Assembly: GCA_026724425.1 (NCBI GenBank)
Contig: JAIUCV010000011.1
Span: 12,173,501-12,237,500 of the forward strand
From: Erythrophleum ivorense
Taxonomy: Eukaryota > Streptophyta > Magnoliopsida > Fabales > Fabaceae
Reading direction: 5' to 3'
Length of the DNA stretch: 64,000 nt
A model generated the notes under the pieces. That model made no database searches, was not told the origin of the DNA, and saw only the letters and a program-made list of their open reading frames with translations. Below are positions 47,089 to 57,899 of this stretch, one piece after another. The position numbers and the translations under genes are program-made. Each line of letters opens with the position of its first letter. Position 1 is the stretch's first letter.

Positions 47089-48388
47089 TGAGGCAAGTTT
47101 TATGAGCTTTAATTTTTTTTTTCCCTCTATTGCCTGTCATTTTCAGTATCCAGCTTTTCAAAATTAGAATGAAAACAAGTGACTGCCCAAGTGCTCTAAG
47201 GAGTCAGAGGTCTAGAGAAAGAGTTAGATCGTGAATTCCTGAAGGTAATTTTTTTATTTGATGTCTTTGATGTTCACACCCTATTGGCATACCAGAAAGA
47301 TCAATGGAGCAGGTAATGGGATAGAGAGAAATTAGTTTTAGTTTCCGTCTTTTTCTTACACCAAAAAGTTCATTTATTTTAATAAAAATTATTTAATTTC
47401 TATAGAAAATCTACAACATGGATTAGCATTAACCCACAGCTTAGATTAAGCATACCATCTCTGCCTTTAACATTATGTTGGTAAAAATGAAAAAGTTTTA
47501 AGTCAGTTTTTGTACTTCTATTCTTCATGGTAAATTGGGATTGGATGATCTTTTATGCATTATCTATCTATTATAATCTTCAAACAAAGTCTGTCTTTTT
47601 TCTTATAAATTGCTATAAACAATATATATATATATATATATATATATTCCACTTCATGAAAACAACTCGAGCAGTTTGGAGATATGCCATTCAGTACCAT
47701 AAGATTGACAAATAATAACAACAGGGGCGAGGGGGGGGTTAAAGAATTAATCAGGAGGAAGCTGTTGCTCAGGATGAGTTAATAAGTTATGGTTGATGAA
47801 ATTGATTTAGATGCACGTAACACTCTCGAATGCCTTCTTTGGCAAAGCATGGTGTGAGCATTGTTTTTAAAACTAAGTCGATTATTGAAGTGGTGAAAGT
47901 ATTACTTTATGATTTATTGATTCGATTATGGTTGAATCAAAGTTAAATTGGTAATAATTAAATATATATTTTTAACTTTATATATTAACATTTAATACAA
48001 AAAAAATAACAAATAAATATTAATAAAATTTAAAATATACTATGACTAATCATTATATAAAACCTCTTGCGAGTCGCGACTTATGAATAGTGTGACTCTT
48101 AGCTTGTGAATAGTTCAGCTTTCACGGGTTACGTGCCAAGATATTGTTGATATCTCGTATATGTTTGTATAATTATTGTTCATGCACTTTTTTTTTTTTC
48201 AAAAATTTTTTTGAGACCTACGGGACTTTTTTGAACTCCCCTGCAAGATGCAAGAGAAGAGGACCTAGTTATATATAAAAATAAATCAAACATGATATAA
48301 TATTGAATGTATTTATACAATTTTAATAAAAATTATACAAATTGTATTTTTATATATAACCTATTATATTAAAATTTTATAATAATAG
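47089..48388. other. Intergenic or intron-like sequence
   Basis: No gene is supported. An (AT)n tract is at 47622-47648. The remainder is AT-rich. Confidence 0.5.
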
Positions 48389-48490
48389 ACAAAGCAACGA
48401 TAGTGGTTCAATGGTAAGGGTATTGTTTCTCAAATCAGAGGTCATGGTTCAAAATATGAAATGATTATTTTGATTTTGATAAAATAAAAA
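48389..48490 (+). mobile_element. Possible tRNA-derived SINE
   Basis: A box-A-like gatagtggttcaatggtaag (48399-48418) is followed about 25 bases later by a box-B-like gtcatggttcaaaat (48441-48455), as in plant tRNA-derived SINE heads. An AT-rich tail follows. The tRNA cloverleaf itself is not preserved, so it is not a tRNA gene. Confidence 0.4.
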
Positions 48491-49226
48491 TATAATAAGT
48501 ATTTATATTAAATATTGCACTCGATAGATGAGAGTGTATCTTGTTTCAATGGTGAAGGTGCTGCATGAAGACATGCCAGACCAATTCAATCACAGGTTTA
48601 GAAGCGATTTTTGGCCAGTTCAACTCGGTTTCGATTCTAAGATACTTCTAGATTGGACAGAAGATATGAACCTCTTGCTTTTTCTTTTACTTTTAGGTTT
48701 TAAACAAACAGGGCAATATAATTGAATACACCTTTTAAGTTTTTCTTTCCTCTGACTCACTTTTAATTTTTCAATAGAACATGAAGTGGATCCCTACACA
48801 TTTTAAAGATGTGCAAGGTTTGTACATTTTATTTGGATTGTTCAGATTAAATTTAGATGATTTAAATTTTTTTAAATTTTTTTTGATATTTATTTATTTT
48901 AAAAGATATAAAATATAAAATAAAAATAATTTTTTAACTAAATATTTTTATAAAAATAATTATTTTAAAAAAAATATAAAATATAAAATCTGAACTGTCT
49001 AAATTTTATTTGGACGGATCCAAATCACATCTTACAGATATGTAGGCAGGCTTTACACATTCTTAAGATATGTAAGAGATCCGGACCCAACCTACACTGG
49101 CTTGCTGGAATTGAATGACCCAGAGGGCCTAAAATAGATGACCCAAAGGATTTGGTCTCTGATCCGATTTCAATCATTGTTATTTTGTTTATTTTAACAT
49201 TAAATTACGTGGCGTGGAATGTTTAT

Positions 49227-49437
49227 GGACACCTGAAGGAAACTAAGAAAATTTGAGTCTGGACTAGAAGACTCTCATAATTGTATTCCTCTATGGCTTT
49301 CTGTTGCGAAACTTGAAGAGGAGATGAATGGACTGCGGAAAGCTCGTGCAGTTCTCACCATGGCTTGGAAGAAAAATCCTCAGAACGTTGAACTCTCGCT
49401 AACTACTGTTGGAGCAGAATTGAAGCGTGGAAATAAG
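49227..49437 (+). pseudogene. Fragment of PRP6/STA1 splicing factor gene
   Basis: The stretch translates as GHLKETKK, then after a frameshift as NCIPLWLSVAKLEEEMNGLR, KARAVLTMAWKKNPQNVELS and a short Ala-Glu-rich end. These are the HAT/TPR repeats of pre-mRNA-processing factor 6 (STABILIZED1 in Arabidopsis), a U4/U6-U5 snRNP component. The piece covers about 65 of about 1000 residues and ends at aataag/gtctgg, which could be an original exon edge or just the break. It is a pseudogene fragment, since the frame is shifted near 49250 and nothing flanking it belongs to the gene. Confidence 0.85.
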
Positions 49438-51663
49438 GTCTGGGTAGCTGTTATTTAATGGGACCTTATAATGGCTTAATGATCAGAAACAATATTGTGA
49501 TGTGAATGAAATGATTAGAAATAGTTCTTTCTGGTAATGGTGTCGTGTCTTGCAGCCATAATTGTTGTAAGGGACTCTTATTTAATTCACCAATTGCAGC
49601 CATCATATTGTAGACTAAGAAATTATAATAAGAGTATAACAAAAAATTTTGGGCAATTAATTAAATAATTGTTGAGCCAGAAATATCTTTGAGAATGCGG
49701 GGTTTAAAAAAAAATTAAAAAAATTAAATAATTAAATCAAATGAAGCATAAATTAATTTTTTTAGATAATAGATATAAGGATTTTTTCCCCTCCTCCCAT
49801 TGTTTGGATGTACGTTGGACTATAGTTTTAGGGACTAAGTGAAATTTTTAAATATTTTTTTCAACCCTTGCACCTTTCTAATTTGCCAATTTATCCCTCA
49901 AAATTTTTTTATCATTTCTCTCCCTTAGAAGATTTTTTCTTTTGGTGTAATGAGTAGCATGTTGTGCAGGGTTTAAATTATTTGGATTTAATTTAAATAC
50001 TTTATAATTTATAATTTATTTTAATTTTAATTTTAATTTTTTAAATTGATAATTAAAATTTATTTTTATTATATGTTTTATATTTTTTAGTACCAAAAAA
50101 ATTAAAAATCAAATGTAAAAAGGTAATATTTAAACCGTATGAATTTAATCTAAATGATAAAAAACAATGAGCCCCACATGGCGCGTACACCAAGTCGGTT
50201 CTCTTTTTTCTTAGCCCAATGTCTTTTCAGACGCCCCTCCTACCCCCTATGGATCAGGAAGCTTCTTCTCTCCTCTTTCGTTTTGTTTGGCCGTGAGCTT
50301 TCTTTCACTCGTCCAGATCCCTTGCTTATCGCGTGCCTACTTAGCGCATGCTAAACAAGCAAAATGCATCGTTGTGGTGCTTTAATCCTGGCTCTCCACC
50401 TTATTTGATGGTCTCGCGCACACCACGTAGCCCATATAAGCAAAACTACCTCTAGGATGTTTATGTCTGTGCAATTGTGGCCGTCCAAGGAGCCCCCAAA
50501 ATGGTCATATAACGTTGCGGAAATAGGGCAAATGATAAGTAAGAAGAGAAATGATAATATTTGTTCAATTGCAGAAAAACCACGTAGCCTTGGGATAGTG
50601 AACTAAGAAGAGAAATGATAATATTTGTTCGAGCTGCTGCATTGTTTCCTCTCGCAAAGCTCTTCGATCCTCTCACATTCGTTTGAGCTGCTCTTTAAAC
50701 CTCACTTAAAGCAGTCCCCCAATTAAGACTTGAAATGTTTTCTTGCCAGCTTGTGAAGGCACTCATATAATCAGGATCATTATCCCTTAACTTTCCCAAA
50801 GCAATAACCTGATTCGTCAAACTGTGGCTATTTCCCATTTCTTAGTGCAAAAAATAAAGTCCCATTCAAATGTCAAGTAGAATTTTATCAATTCTGGATG
50901 TTTTCTACTGTTTGATTGCGATTTGGTGTCTATAAATGAATCAATTTGCAAGTGAAAGCAAATGTCATGGAGGGTTCTGGATGGGATTTGTTTGCACCGT
51001 GCCATTGCCTTTAATTATTATCTTCTTCGTTTCTTACTTCAAAGAAAGGAGCTGAAGCTTAATTTACCTCTTTGTTCCCTCTGGTTTGATTTTAGACTTT
51101 ACATTTTGAGCTCATCATGGATTCCAAATCATAGCTGTCTAGTTGCATATTTAAGTTTCTTAAAAGATCTTTGATCTAAGCTTTATCTTTTGATTGGTGA
51201 TGAATTTGACATAATATATTATAAGCTTTAGTTGTTTTCCTCTTGTGCATAGGATGTTGGTTTCCTTTGTTTCTTCTAAATTGCGTTGATCCTTGCAGGA
51301 AGGGAATAGAACAATCAAGATGGAGCCTTTTTAAAAATGAGCTTGAAATTTGCTGAAGTGTTGTTTACAATGTCCACTCCCATTGTATCCTAATGAGTTT
51401 CTTTTTCATTATTCGGCAGCTTGATTGTGTATGGGAGTGGGTCTTGTATGTTTATGTCAGGATATTTCACTTATATTTGAAGGCTGGCAAAGGCCAGCAA
51501 AAAGGAAATGATTGCTTGAATTTAGACTAATAATTGGGTGCAACATGGGGGTAACAGTGGCTTTTGACTTAGTTAAGTGGGATACCTTCTTTGTAGCAAG
51601 GATTCTCAAACATGAACAAGCTTCAACTTCTAATCAAAGGCAAACATGAACAAGCTTCAACCT
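49438..51663. other. Intergenic sequence with small local repeats
   Basis: No gene is supported. A block containing taagaagagaaatgataata is repeated at about 50539 and 50604. A block aacatgaacaagcttcaac is repeated at 51609 and 51644, and the giant LTR inserted at the end of the second copy. Short frames at 50154-50354 and 50962-51174 match nothing I recognise. Confidence 0.5.
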
Positions 51664-51668
51664 CTAAT

Positions 51669-54600
51669 TGTGAACACCGTATTTTGTCTGGGTATAACAA
51701 AAATCAAAATAGCAAAAATGTGAAAAAAAAAAAAGAATCCAAAGCCAAAGAAAACAAAAATTTTAAAAATCAATTAAAAAATTTTAATAAAAAAATCAAA
51801 AAAGAAAAATCCAAAATCAAGAAAGAAAAAAAAGAAAAAAGAAGCAAAAAGAATGAATACAAAAAAAAATTTCAAAAAAGGAAAGCTAGGCCAACTCAGC
51901 CCAAAAAATTCAATTGCCCCAAGCCTATTAAGTAAAAAAAAAAAAACTTCTAAACCAATAAAGATCAAAAGAGAAGTAGCCCAAATTCAAAAGAAAGCCA
52001 CAACTCAACATTCTTAAATCCGGCCCATTAACTCCAAGACCACAAGAAAAAGTAGGAACTATATTATAAAAAAAAATGAAAATGGAAACCCAGCCTCCTT
52101 CAGTGTGTTGCGTCCCTGCCACCAGCAGAAAAGAGAGCACGAAAGAGGAATGGGACAGGGGGGCAAAGACTAAAAATTTCGCTTAAAGAAACACGAGAAT
52201 GGCAAGAACTCTCGGTAGCATTTCAAAGGCACTAGGGCAGAGAGTCAGCAACACGCCTGAAGAGCTGACCTTCTTCTCCTGTCCTCTTCATCGTCGAAGG
52301 CCGAGGAGAGGAAACACGAAAATGGAAAGGGAGATGGAAAACACGGATCAAGTAAGGGGGAGGAAGTGAAAAAGGGGTTCTTGATTCAGATCGGGAAGAG
52401 GGGATTTTCGAATAAAAAGGGAGGAGAGATTTCGAATTGAAAGAAAGGCAGAGAAGGGAGAGAGGTCTTTTGATTTGGAGAAGAGAGGTAGAGAACGAGA
52501 GAGGATTTGATTTTGAGTTTAAGGGAATTAGTGAAAAAATAGAGACCGAGATTGTGAGGGAGGCACGGTGAAGCTACTGGAGAATAATGAATGGAAGATT
52601 TTAGTCATTGACTATAAGTGAGATGTACCAAGAAATCCACTAGAGGTATTTTGTTGATTCTATTCAAGGCTTTGTTTGTTGGCTACTGGTAATTTCATTT
52701 TGAATTCATTCTGTTCATTGGGTATTAGGTAAACATGCTGCGTTAATCCCAGAATCCAATTTTCTTTTGTATGGGCTAGCTAGTTACTATGTTTTGGACC
52801 ACCTTTGCTGCACATTTTGATCTTATTGGCTTTTGGGCATGTAAAGATTCTATGCAATTCTTCATCAGATGACCCTTCTGTACCATTAAATCCTTGTTTG
52901 TATCCCAATTCTCCTTGCTGCTTTATGATGCGATGTTGCAGTTGATTTAATGTTAACACCCTACACTTAGGATCTTATTTCAGTGTGCTTAGGCTCTGCT
53001 CAAAGTTTTGCATTGATATAGATGTTAGGTATGATTTGGCTTAAAGTTAATCTAAAATCTAGGCAAACTCTTACTCACATTTTACTGATCATTAACTTAC
53101 TCCAGTTCATATTTCCTCTCTTAACTTGAGGAAAAAATTTTGAAAGGTCCTGCCACTGACCCTATTGACGTTTATTATGATTTAGCTTAGGTTTTGAGTA
53201 TAAATTGTGATATGAATCTTGTTCAAAACATGCCTACATTGACTATGATGTTAGTGTGATTATAGCTCAGTTACTACCTCGCAACTTGAATTGAATTTTG
53301 TCAAGTGTCTTTGGGTTGTCCTAATAGCATTTGAACATGGGTTGAGTTATGATCTTTTGCTTGATATCTGTTCTAAAGTCATCAGCCTTTCCCCCATTTT
53401 CCAATTTTTAGTTTACACTCAACGTAATGTTAGTGATATAAGCTCTCCTATGTAGCACTTGTGGTTGAAAATATGGCAAGTGTTAATCTCATATGTTTAA
53501 AATTATTGAAATTCTCTATGGTAATTTATGGCTTAGATTCAACTTTGATTAAAGGGAAATTCCTACTTGCTTGACTTGTTAGGGTGCAATTGTTTTATTG
53601 GGAATTTCAGCTCGCATATCTCACTTGCTTAAGTTCTTGTTGCCTTATATAGCAATTTGGAATGTGTGATTTTGCATAATAAGTGACTGAATGATCTTAC
53701 CAGACTAGATTTTAAGTTTCTTGATGATGATGAATTTTCTGTTCAGCATGTGTGGGATTAGTTGGAATGGATTTGGATGATGCTTTAAGTATTATTGGGG
53801 ACATTGTTCTACCTATACTGTTGCTGGAAATGTGATTATGTTGGGAACCTTTACTTGTTTATTTGAGAGGTTATAGTGTCCATACTTTTTTTTAAGGGAT
53901 TGACTATATTTAAAGCTTGGTTTAAGTGAAATTTTTGAATGTAACCTGACTTGTATGAGACCTTAATTGTTTTGTTTGATATTGAGACCTTGGTTGTTTT
54001 TGGCTCATGAAAAGTAAGCTACTGTGATACCTTTGCTTTTTTTTTTTTTTCTCTTGCGTATGAGGCCCATAATCTGGAGGTCCATGACTTGATGAAAGCA
54101 AATGAGAGAGAAGCTGTTCGTGAAAGATGACTGGAAGGGGCATCACATGGTTTTATTGTCTTCTTTTATCCGCGAGCAGGAATTAAGATGTAAATATGTA
54201 TAAAATAATTGGTATGCTTGTAATTACTTTCATTTTTTTTATATATTATTTCACTTTTAAAATGGCCGTGTGGGATTCTTTGTCCTTTTAGGCTCATAAG
54301 AGTTGACTTAAGGATCATGTGGGACAATAAGCCTCTTTAGTATCCATTAGATATTAAATTTACGTTTAATAAGTTTTGGGCTGTCATCAAATTGATCTTC
54401 TTTAAAGAAAGTTTTCATAAAATAAAATAAAAAAGGGATAAAAAATAATAATAATGAAAAATAAAATAAATAAACTTTTCAAATTTAAAAGATAATTTTA
54501 AGTAATTAAGTTTTCATAACTTCTTATTAAATAATAATAATGATAATAATAATAAATAAACAAAGTTTTAATTAAATTCCTTTTTTGTAAACTTTAAAAT

Positions 54601-55761
54601 TTTCCTCTAACTTTCATTTGACAAAATTAGAAACTAAAATGTGCTTTATAAAAATACCAAAAAATTTTTTTTAAAAGGGAATTTAAAAAAACCAAAAAAG
54701 GGGAATCAATCATTAAAAAAAATGTAATAATAAATATCATCAAAAAAGATAAAAAAAAAGGTAAAATGGACTTCATCCTTTACAAAATAAAGACCTGCTT
54801 TGTTCATAAATGTTAGAAGCTATTTTTACTTTCTTTCTCTTTTCACCAAAAGCTAGTTAAAATATAGGAGTTTTATTTTTAGAAAAAAAATCAAAATACA
54901 AAAAAAGAAGAAAAAGAAGATATAAGAAATAAAAGGATCAAAACAAAAAATTAAAAATTAAAAAAATCATTTAAACGAATAAAAATCAAGAAAAAGAATA
55001 AAAAATAATAAAAAATAATAAAAAAATTTGAATGCAAGAAAATTAAAATTAAATTTGCTTCTAACAATCAAAATACATCAACCAATTTCTAAATTCGTTT
55101 TTATTTGTTAAAAAGGAAAGTAATTTTTATTTTCTTTGTCTTTTCACTAAAAATAATAATCATCAAAGTTTAGTCATTTAATCCAAAAAGGAAAACAAAA
55201 CAAAACAAAAAACAAAAACAACAACGAAAAAACAAAAACAAAAAAACAAACTAACATAACTTTTATTTTGAACTACGTGGATTTTGATCCCCTTCAAAGA
55301 GTACGTAGGCCCTAGGTTCTCATCCTAGGTCAAGTCTGCTCTTGTAAATAAATATTTCTTTTAGTTTATTTCTTTAATTTCTTTTCTCTTATTCTTAATT
55401 TTATTTCTTTAATTTCTTCTTCTTTTTTACTCTTGATTTTTATTTCATTTAATTTCTTTACTTTTTATTTTGCATGTGATTTGTTAAGGAGAATTAAAAA
55501 TAGATTAAAGGCCATGGTAATTTTGCACAACTAACTTAGGGTAACCGTTCTTAGGAATGAGTGTAGTGAGGTGCCTAATACTTTCTCCACTCACAATCGA
55601 CTCCCGAATCTATTTTCTGGTTTGTAGACTATTTTTCTTGTTTTCTAAATAATTTTTTTTTCAAAGTTTTGCCTTTTCAAAATAAAAATTTGGTGGTAAC
55701 TCTATTACTTTTAATTTTGATTTCGGTTTGGTGCAACGCAGTCGCATTTTTAGGTGTGACA
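51669..55761 (+). mobile_element. Giant solo-LTR-like element, 4093 bp, CTAAT target duplication
   Basis: It begins tgtgaacacc and ends ggtgtgaca, a near-palindromic TG...CA pair of LTR ends. It is flanked by perfect 5-base direct repeats ctaat at 51664-51668 and 55762-55766. It contains no gag or pol and no internal repeat of its own ends, so it behaves as a single very long LTR. Long LTRs are known from plant Ty3/gypsy Tat/Ogre elements, but the lineage cannot be assigned from non-coding sequence. An inverted, shorter copy of the same family is at 20683-23889. The Lys-rich frame at 51612-51935 and others inside it are composition artefacts. Confidence 0.82.
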
Positions 55762-55766
55762 CTAAT

Positions 55767-56038
55767 CAAGGGTAATGGATATTTGTAGCAATGTAAAACC
55801 ACCCAATAACTGTAACAAAACAAAGCTTCTCTGTAAAGAGCAAATGGCAACAAAATGCAAATATGGTTTTTAAGAGTTACAACAAAACCAATGTCAAAGA
55901 GAAGCTTCTCTCTGGCAACAAAATGCTAACTTGTGTTTGAACTGAAAGAGAAACATCCCCTGCACAAAACGTTAATTTCCCACCATAATGGAACAAGGAA
56001 ATTGGCTGAAAGAGTGAAGAAAGCCATACGCAACATTT
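55767..56038. other. Short intergenic stretch with a partial ~45-base duplication
   Basis: Similar words (agcttctct, then ggcaacaaaatgc) occur near 55820-55860 and 55900-55928. No gene is seen. Confidence 0.5.
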
Positions 56039-56374
56039 TGTCATGAGTCTCATATCGTATAGACTTGGGATTGGTTCTGGACATATAAACGGGTGTGTTA
56101 CACACCCTACTAGATTGACCTTTTGGGAAGAGGATACTGATCCCATGATATAGTGGTATCAAAGCGGGCCTCACAGTCACTGCCAGAACTGATGGCGTCT
56201 GACTCCATTATGGATGGAATGATAGGCCATTTGTAACGTGGACGTCATGAATTGAATGGGTGATTATGTCATGAGTACCACATTGAATAGACTTGGGGTT
56301 AGTTCTGGGCATATAAACAAGTGTGCTACACAACCTACTAGGTTGACCTTTTAAGAGAGAGGGTAATGACCCCA
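56039..56374 (+). mobile_element. TRIM-like element: two ~107-base direct repeats around a primer-binding site
   Basis: Two copies of about 107 bases, at 56039-56145 and 56267-56374, share tgtcatgagt, atagacttgg, tggacatataaac-type and ctactaggttgacctttt blocks. Directly after the first copy lies tggtatcaaagc (56154-56165), one mismatch from the plant initiator-Met tRNA primer site. This layout (LTR, PBS, short interior, LTR) is that of a terminal-repeat retrotransposon in miniature. No clear polypurine tract or target duplication is seen, and the precise ends are uncertain. Confidence 0.5.
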
Positions 56375-57637
56375 TGATAGTTTGTTCCTTTCTACTATAG
56401 GTTATCAAAACTGTGCGTTTTACTTGTTAAGCCTTCCAGCATGCATCACCATTGGATAACACGGAGGGCCAACATCCAGGCATCGAAACTGTGCATTTTA
56501 GGGAAAAGAAGGTGACAAGGACGAATGCGACAAGAGAGAGATCCATTTCCTTTCTTCCATATTTTCTTGAAGATTCAGTTCTCCATGCCATCAGAAGTTT
56601 CTTTCAGCTTGGTCCTTCTTCGTGTAGCTATAGTCATGAATCTCATTTTCTATTTGTTCGCTTATGGAAAGTGCAAACCTAGGTCATATAAACTTCCCTT
56701 TTTGGATCTCTCTTCTGTCTCGTCTATTTCTAAGTTCCCCGAAGCCTTGTCCTCTTCAATCTAACTTCTCTATCCAGCCTATGACTTTGTTGATTAGTTG
56801 GTGTCTTCATCTAGCAACCCCACTCCTTTGATCGCCATTTTTCCTGGTTGTTCCAGCACGGTTCATACCTTCCCTCTCAATAGCAAGCTACTAGTTTAAT
56901 GTTATAGCAATAACCTACTCTGTTTGGTGGAAATTGTTGCCTTTCATAATTGAGCACTTGATCGTGGGACTTTAGTGAAGCTCTCTTTGGGTTTTATGGT
57001 AGTTGGGCTAGGAGAAATTTGGGAGCCTTAGGAATTTCCTCAAACTTGGTAAAACTATTTTTCCTTTTCATTTATTCTTAACCCAACTTAGAGTTCTTAG
57101 AAAATTTCCTTGTTTTTCTTTTGAATCACATAGGTCTTTAATTTCAAATATGGGAAATTTGTGTGGTTGTAAGGAAGTATCCTAAGAGGTAACAAAGCAA
57201 GGTGTTTGCTTGCAACAAGCCTTTCAATATAGTCTCCTATGGTAAGGTTTTAGCCCTACATCATGTAGAAAATTTATACGAGGAAGAAATTAAGGTTGAT
57301 TAATAGTAGGAATGTAAATTTATGCATAGTTCATTAATATAAGTTTATTGTTAAAAATAGAAAGGAAGATAAGTATTACCCTAGTATGACGTACCTATCT
57401 ATTCAACTCAATAACTTTGATGTATTAGGTTAAATTAAAATAATTAAATGAATTAGATTAACACTAAGGAATCAAGTAATAGGTATTTGACTAATCACAC
57501 ACGGTTAATATAGCCATTAAGAATGAAAGTTGACCATGTAATATATTCAAACTAGAAGGTGCTATAGATAAAGGAATGGGTAATATAGAGTATAAATAGC
57601 TAGGTATTAAGATAAGTTAGTTACTAAGCTAGAAACT
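56375..57637. other. Intergenic sequence, no supported gene
   Basis: Frames at 56452-56682 and 56525-56764 match no family I recognise. The rest is unremarkable. Confidence 0.5.
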
Positions 57638-57865
57638 TGATACCAGACTCCAAGCAGGGGAAGAATATTAGATGATTTTATTAGAAAATATCCATTCCTT
57701 CTTCCCATGACCCCTCTGACTCTTATATATCAAAGTAGCCGGGAAGTAATTCTATTACAATGACTTGAACTCCTATAACAATTCTGTACAATATCCCTTC
57801 TGTTATTAACCGACTACCTAATGACTTATACCATGCAATTGCCTTTGTGCTAGTGACACGTAACA
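57638..57865 (-). repeat. 3' LTR of the gypsy element, about 228 bp
   Basis: On the minus strand it starts tgttacgtgtcac directly after the purine tract and probably ends tggtatca at 57638. The start is well supported by its position after the polyprotein C-terminus; the end is a best guess because no second LTR is available for comparison. Confidence 0.6.
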
Positions 57866-57899
57866 ATTTTTCCCCTCGTATACAAGATCCTTGTCCTCA

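Noticed and set aside
48389..48460. tRNA gene
   Set aside because: Box-A- and box-B-like words are present but no cloverleaf can be formed and the tail is AT-rich; a SINE head is more likely.
51612..51935. Lys/Asn-rich 107-codon frame
   Set aside because: It spans the boundary of the giant LTR and its A-rich start; composition artefact with no family resemblance.
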